Shown here: positions 59,420 to 64,000 of the stretch, piece after piece
Numbering within the stretch: position 1 is the stretch's first letter
Layout of the letters: every line of letters starts with the position of its first letter
Source: Fen-1254 sp963778945
Lineage (GTDB): Bacteria > Bacteroidota > Ignavibacteria > UBA10030
Direction: 5' to 3'
DNA length: 64,000 nt
Assembly: GCA_963778945.1 (NCBI GenBank)
Contig: CAVZWL010000005.1
Coordinates: 93,143-157,142, forward strand
Translations under genes and position numbers: made by a program
Notes under the pieces: generated by a model
Seen by the model: only the letters and a program-made list of their open reading frames with translations
What the model was told of the DNA's origin: nothing
Database searches by the model: none

Positions 59420-61004
59420 ATGAGTATCTATCGGCAGAAATGGACGACGATTGTATTGTTTTTGTACTTGATGAATGCACTGCACGCGCAGGAACTGCGC
59501 TCTGTTCAGGTGCGTACAGCAGACGGCGTGGTGGAAGGCGTCGTCAGTCCTGACGGAAAAGTGCGCACATTCAAAGGCATTCCGTATGCTGCGCCGCCTG
59601 TCGGATCCGCTGCGCTGGAAAGCGCCGCAGCCTGTTCAGCCCTGGTCAGGTGTCCTTGCGGACTGTCGACTATCCGAAGCGCGCAATGCAGGGACGTATT
59701 TTCAGCGATATGGTCTTCAACGACAATGGACCCAGTGAAGACTGCCTGTATCTTAATTTATGGATGCCGGAAAATCATGAGGGCAAGCTGCCGGTCATGG
59801 TCTGGATACACGGCGGAGGATTCGTTGCCGGGTCATCTTCCGAACCGCGCCAGGATGGTGGGAATTTATCGAAGAAAGGCGTCCTCGTAGTCAGCTTCAA
59901 TTACCGGATGGGTGTGTTCGGCTTCTTCGCGCATCCTGAACTTACGAAAGAATCGGATCATCATGCATCCGGCAACTATGGACTTCTGGATCAAGTTGCC
60001 GCGCTCGAATGGGTTAAAAAGAACATCGCCTTGTTCGGCGGCGATCCCGGCAACATTACGATCTTCGGTGAATCGGCCGGTTCTATGTCGGTGAGTGCGT
60101 TGATGGCATCGCCTCTGGCGCAAGGCCTTTTCAATCGCGCAATCGGCGAGAGCGGTGCATTCTTCGGAATCACTCTTCCTGTGAAGTCGCGCGCTGAAGC
60201 TGAAAAGTCAGGGGTTGAATTCGCAGAGTCGGCATTCGGAACAAGCTCTCTCGAAGCGCTGCGGGCGATGCCTGCTCAAAAATTACTCGATGCGGCTTTG
60301 AAAGCTCCTTGGGGATCGTTCCCGCAAGACATCGATGGATACTTCCTGCCGGCAGACTGTCCTTCTCTCTACGCAGCAGGGAAGCAAAGTCACGTTCCGC
60401 TTTTGGCCGGATGGAATAAAGATGAAGGGAATTTCAAGTCCTTCTTTGCCGGCGATGAACCGACAGTCGCCAACTATGCCGCGCGTGCCAAGGTCACGAT
60501 TCGGCAGCAATGCGGAAACCTTTCTGAAAGTCTATTCTGCGGCAACGGATGCGGAGGCAAAACGTGCGGCGCAGGATTTTGCCGGTGACAATTTTATCGC
60601 TTATGCAACATGGAAATGGCTCGACATGCAGGTCAAGACCGGCGAATCTCAGGTCTATCCGTTATGAGTTCGATCAGACTCTTCCGCTGCCCGCAGATGC
60701 AAAACCGGGCGCGGAAGCGACCGCGTCGCATTCATGGGAAATCGAATTCGTTTTCCGTGTGCTTTCATCGAAGAATTTGACGTGGCGTCCGGAGGATGAG
60801 CAGGTATCCGAATTGATGTCTTCCTACTGGACGAATTTTGCAAAGACAGGCGATCCCAACGGTCCGGGTTTGCCGCCGTGGCCTGTGTACAATGGCAGTA
60901 CCGGTTATCAGGTGATGCATTTGGGAGGAACCAATCCCGGCGCGATCCCGGATAAGCACCGGGACCGCTGCGAATTTTTGGAACACATAAGCACGCAGTT
61001 GTGA
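59420..61004 (+). CDS. exported carboxylesterase type B, frame broken about four times
   Basis: About 527 residues. The signal peptide is TTIVLFLYLMNALHA. Family blocks are RTFKGIPYAAPPVG, LRWKAPQPVQPWSGVL, EDCLYLNLWMPENHEGKLPV, VWIHGGGFVAGSS (oxyanion hole), the serine elbow TIFGESAGSMSVSALMASP, WNKDEGNF (Glu region) and the end MSSYWTNFAKTGDPNG with the late His near ASHSWEIEFVF. Breaks near 59600, 59645, 60510 and 60662 are each followed by the next expected block. It hydrolyses carboxylic esters in the periplasm or outside the cell. AAAGGTG precedes the ATG. Confidence 0.88.
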
Positions 61005-61158
61005 ACAGCAGAAGACCGGTCATTCAGTTGAATGCACGATTAAAATCGACGGCGGAATCCGGCATTTTTTTATCGCTCTTCACGATCCATTGGTGTCAGG
61101 AAAATCCATAAGATTTTCTTAGAATTGCGTGCGTAAAAGCGATCAGCTATTTTACAAA

Positions 61159-62001
61159 CTACTCAAAGGCGTACGCCACACCTATGCCGTAGACGAAATT
61201 TAACGCTTGTTCAAGATTTTTATCGATCGGCGCCCGTAAAAAAACGCTTGGCTGAAACTGCCCTGTTTTATAAGAAGCAACAGCACCGATTTGGTGCACA
61301 AAGCGATCCGCAAAATCCATATTGTCGGATGCATCAAAGCGGCCCGAGTATCCCATGGAAAAAGTAAAGTCCTGCAGCTTGACACCTCCTTGAACCGAAG
61401 CGCCTAAAAGCAGTTCTAATGACTGGCCCGTGGTGGAAGATCCGGTACGAATCAAGAACGATGGACTGAAATGAGCTCCGAAAAAATATTTGTCTGTTTC
61501 CTTTTTCACGTGAATTGAAAAATTCAAAGTCATATAATCTGGAACATACATTTCCAGCCGGTCGTAATCAGCGATAGCTCCCAGTACCGGTGCAGGTTCA
61601 GTTTCCGAAGCCATAGGCAACCGTATGCCGATCTCATACGTAACATTTGTGTCCGGCCTGGTGATTTCATAGGAAAACGATAAATTGCCGACGCCACTAC
61701 TTTTCACTTCAGGACTTGTATACGTATACGTGTAAGGAGAGACATAAAAGGTTTCTTTAAATTCCGGCTGATTGTACCAAACCATAGGAAGCTCAAATTT
61801 AAAGCGGTTGCCGTTTTTCAATTGTAATGCGCCTGACAGCACAACGTCCTGAATCCCGATATTCAAAGGATTGGCATTAAGACTCGGTGCAAGATATTCT
61901 GCCGAAATATACGATCCCTTTTGCTGCGGCATCCATATATCCTGTGCAAACGCAGAACATATGCATGCGTAGAATAGTATCCCAAAGATTACGACCCTCA
62001 T
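61159..62001 (-). CDS. putative outer-membrane beta-barrel protein
   Basis: 280 residues, intact. The signal peptide is VVIFGILFYACICSAFAQ and a strong AAGGAGG lies 7 bases before the ATG. The mature part alternates like a beta-barrel: FKFELPMVWY, VGNLSFSYEIT, YEIGIRLPM, DYMTLNFSIHV, FFGAHFSPSFLIRTG, LELLLGASVQGGV and FTFSMGYSGRFDAS, closing NFVYGIGVAYAFE with a near-terminal aromatic. It resembles the 'transporter'/phenol-degradation MetA-like or DUF3187-type barrels in general shape. I cannot name a family with confidence. Confidence 0.65.
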   Translation of the reverse strand: MRVVIFGILFYACICSAFAQDIWMPQQKGSYISAEYLAPSLNANPLNIGIQDVVLSGALQLKNGNRFKFELPMVWYNQPEFKETFYVSPYTYTYTSPEVKSSGVGNLSFSYEITRPDTNVTYEIGIRLPMASETEPAPVLGAIADYDRLEMYVPDYMTLNFSIHVKKETDKYFFGAHFSPSFLIRTGSSTTGQSLELLLGASVQGGVKLQDFTFSMGYSGRFDASDNMDFADRFVHQIGAVASYKTGQFQPSVFLRAPIDKNLEQALNFVYGIGVAYAFE

Positions 62002-62426
62002 GTTTGCCTCCTTTTATTTGGTAGAATAATGAGCTTCTCGGCAGCTCTTGTATAAGCGTCAACAAACACATACGAGAACTTATAAGTTGAAGAGAGCAGA
62101 CTCGCTCCTGACTCAATAATTTCCCCAACATCATTTTTCTTGTGTATCCTGAAGGTATAAATTTTTCGGAAAAGATGAAATGACCTGCGGCACAAAGAGA
62201 ATAGAAGTGAAAATCTTCGTTTGAGCTTTTTAACCGGCATTGTCGAATGGCTTTTAGAGAAGGAAAGGGCTGAAAACATTAATTCCATCTCTGCGTTATT
62301 ATCTTATGCCGCAAAAAGAATGGGAAGCCGTCATTCCCGGGCTTCAAAGACTTTTATGGAGAACAGTTTCATGATATTCGCCGCAGCCCCCGCGAATGCA
62401 GGGCAACTAATTTATATTTGAAAATG
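62002..62426. other. 425-bp intergenic region, no gene supported
   Basis: Short frames in both directions show no recognisable protein. It contains one small inverted repeat (gaagccgtcattcccgggcttc, stem gaagcc/ggcttc, near 62327-62348). It ends at the left terminus of the IS66 element. Confidence 0.4.
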
Positions 62427-64000
62427 GTAACTACACAGCGTAACTGTTCTTTGGAATAAAAGATTTATTATTGAACGCCAATACGAGGGCGTCAAAAGCA
62501 GAGCAAGCATTCTTGCAGGCGGTGGAGAGATATCCACGAATGCGACAAAAGGCATCGCCTCCTTCATGGCTGCGGAAAGTGCCGGAGATTTTCTGCTTGA
62601 CCTTCAACATGCGAAGATCACGTTCGGCTTGATTGTTTGTGAACGGAACACGGAAGTCTTCCATAAATGCAAGCACTGCATCTTGGTAGTCACTCATGCG
62701 GTCAATCAAGTTGCGTATTTTGGTTTGCTTCGGTTTTCCGCGCTTCCCCGGCGGAGATCCTTGACGCGGATTCAATGCCTTGGCGATGACCAACAACGCT
62801 CTATACTTTCCTGCATAATATTGGCGCGTCTGCAAAGACAATCTCCCAACAGGTCGAGACTTCACTTTCGCTTCTTCAACACGCTTGTGAATGCGTAGTA
62901 ACAAATCTTTCATCTCTAATGCCCATGCTTGTTTTTCATTCTCATAGACAGCAGTCAGTTCACGGATCAAATGCGCGTTGCACATACCGTGTTCTATGTC
63001 ATACTTGAAGTAAGGTGACCAGAAATCGTGAATAACTCTTCCCTTCAACGAGCCTATGATACCGATAGCATCGATAGCTTCGCAACCACGCTTGTGGTGC
63101 ATCTGAAAATGCGTCAAGTTCGATGTCCCGGCAACATGTACCCAATAAAGCTTGTTCTCACAGAATATTCCGGTCTCATCTGCATGAACATCGGTGGCTT
63201 GCTTCAATTGCCGAACAATCTCTTTTTCAGCAGGCTCTAATTTCTTGTGAAGCTCTTGCGTCCAATTCAGGAGTGTACCTTGTGATATCTCGATATGAAA
63301 CATGTTCCGAAGAAGTTCTTGAGCTCTTTTCAATGGTATCAGTTGAGACTGAATCATGTATATTGCTAAGCTTTTGATGTTTGTTCCATACTGTATGCTC
63401 TTCTCGACGCCTTCGGGAAAAGGTGCAACCACGACTCTTCCACAACGCGGACATTGTTTCTCTTGGCTTTCATGCTCAATATATTCGACCCGCGGCGCAG
63501 GCATATCAATGACTTGCCGTCGATGCACTCGGCGAACTTCAATGCGTTTCAATGAACAACCACAGGGACACTGGTCAACAGCATGTTCAATTGTTTTATC
63601 CGGTTTATCCTTCATCGCAAGCGTTGATCCCTTATGGCCTTCTTGTCCACCCGATTGCCGATTGCTCTTTGTGCGTGTTGGAATGATCGTTCGTTTCAAT
63701 CCGTCGCTCGATGGCGGCTTGTTGCTATTGTGACTATCTTGGTTGAGTCGATCTTCAAGCGTTGTGATTCGTTCTTCCTGCTTCTGGATAATCTTTTTCA
63801 TCTCTTGAATTTCATTGAGCAGCGTCTCTACAAGTTCAACTACAGCATCCGGACCTTTGGCGTAGACTTCTAATATTTTCTCTCGTGTGCTTGACCGATG
63901 TTCCATGCACATAAGATATAAAGTGATTTCTAAATGTACAAGCCCTAACTCTATATTTATTGAATATTTTTTTTATCTTAATAAATCACGCTGTGTAGTT
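62427..64000 (-). mobile_element. IS66-family insertion sequence (ISBst12-like, single-gene), right end cut by window
   Basis: The left end is gtaactacacagcgt, and the window ends with acgctgtgtagtt, its inverted partner, missing only the last two bases (expected ac). The GTAA terminus is typical of IS66. It contains only the tnpC-type transposase, without tnpA/tnpB, like the ISBst12 subgroup. The predicted 8-bp target duplication copy on the left is tgaaaatg (62419-62426); its partner lies beyond the window. Confidence 0.88.
62431..63912 (-). CDS. IS66-family transposase (TnpC)
   Basis: 493 residues, intact. An N-terminal leucine/glutamate coiled coil (IQEMKKIIQKQEERITTLED) leads to the NKPPSSDGLKR motif. 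A zinc-finger region follows (QCPCGCSLKRI, and QCPRCGRVVVAPFP). The DDE catalytic core is VHADETGIF (Asp), VIHDFWSPYFKYD (Asp) and VPFTNNQAERDLRMLKVKQK (Glu), then GTFRSHEGGDAFCRIRGYL. The TAG stop (62431-62433) lies inside the terminal inverted repeat. No frame break over 1.48 kb marks it as well preserved and probably recent. Confidence 0.95.
   Translation of the reverse strand: MCMEHRSSTREKILEVYAKGPDAVVELVETLLNEIQEMKKIIQKQEERITTLEDRLNQDSHNSNKPPSSDGLKRTIIPTRTKSNRQSGGQEGHKGSTLAMKDKPDKTIEHAVDQCPCGCSLKRIEVRRVHRRQVIDMPAPRVEYIEHESQEKQCPRCGRVVVAPFPEGVEKSIQYGTNIKSLAIYMIQSQLIPLKRAQELLRNMFHIEISQGTLLNWTQELHKKLEPAEKEIVRQLKQATDVHADETGIFCENKLYWVHVAGTSNLTHFQMHHKRGCEAIDAIGIIGSLKGRVIHDFWSPYFKYDIEHGMCNAHLIRELTAVYENEKQAWALEMKDLLLRIHKRVEEAKVKSRPVGRLSLQTRQYYAGKYRALLVIAKALNPRQGSPPGKRGKPKQTKIRNLIDRMSDYQDAVLAFMEDFRVPFTNNQAERDLRMLKVKQKISGTFRSHEGGDAFCRIRGYLSTACKNACSAFDALVLAFNNKSFIPKNSYAV

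Noticed and set aside
1..64000. Reductive genome decay as the cause of broken frames
   Set aside because: Breaks hit indispensable genes with no accompanying loss of conserved residues on either side, and occur at a similar rate in a transposase; sequence error explains this better.

Overview
The window reads as a chromosomal segment of a Gram-negative bacterium of the Bacteroidota / Ignavibacteriota / Chlorobiota group. Evidence: a secreted protein with a type IX secretion (T9SS) C-terminal sorting domain, a TonB-dependent receptor barrel, a DUF2723 membrane glycosyltransferase, a DUF5683 protein beside parAB, a type 2 isopentenyl-diphosphate isomerase, and outer-membrane barrels ending in aromatic residues. 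Several genes have clear Shine-Dalgarno sequences, including ones that decide TTG or GTG starts. The exact lineage cannot be fixed from the sequence alone.

Layout. 1-13.6 kb: end of a TonB-dependent receptor, LOG and cupin genes, then a leftward group lepA, two tandem signal peptidase I genes, hemW, DUF2723 and a GT9 glycosyltransferase. The gaps here carry an unusual family of 7-bp tandem words. 12.5-19.2 kb: DUF5683, ridA, parB, parA, a small membrane protein, ahcY and metK (activated methyl cycle), and a sugar-nucleotide transferase. 19.4-29.2 kb, rightward: type 2 IDI and polyprenyl synthase, HPr and EI, a phosphoglucose/phosphomannose isomerase, a Crp/Fnr regulator, a PHP phosphoesterase, ribH and a T9SS propeller protein. 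29.7-36.6 kb: the classical yceD-rpmF-plsX-fabH-fabD-fabG-acpP-fabF-rnc cluster, followed by gcvP, a CoA-binding protein, a BamA-like barrel and rsmE to 42.3 kb. 42.3-64 kb is accessory: DJ-1/PfpI, a WG-repeat plus ankyrin protein, an IS630 element, methyltransferases, a broken ORF6N gene, an SPFH protein, an alpha/beta hydrolase, a TolC/MFP/RND efflux operon, a GNAT, a carboxylesterase, an outer-membrane protein and an IS66 element cut by the window end. Several small repeats and two miniature inverted-repeat elements lie here.

Caution: roughly half of the genes, including essential ones, are broken by single-base indels (about 47 counted by protein-level continuity) and fabD has one nonsense codon. 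Conserved protein sequence resumes in another frame right after each break, and a transposase is hit at a rate similar to the housekeeping genes. I therefore treat most breaks as sequence or consensus errors rather than pseudogenes, and give each such gene as one entry with break positions.

The most interesting non-coding structure is a roughly 95-bp inverted-repeat element seen twice. One copy splits an ORF6N gene and the other splits a palindromic repeat whose unsplit sister lies next to it. A second, 139-bp element with perfect 8-bp flanking duplications lies about 380 bp from the first copy.
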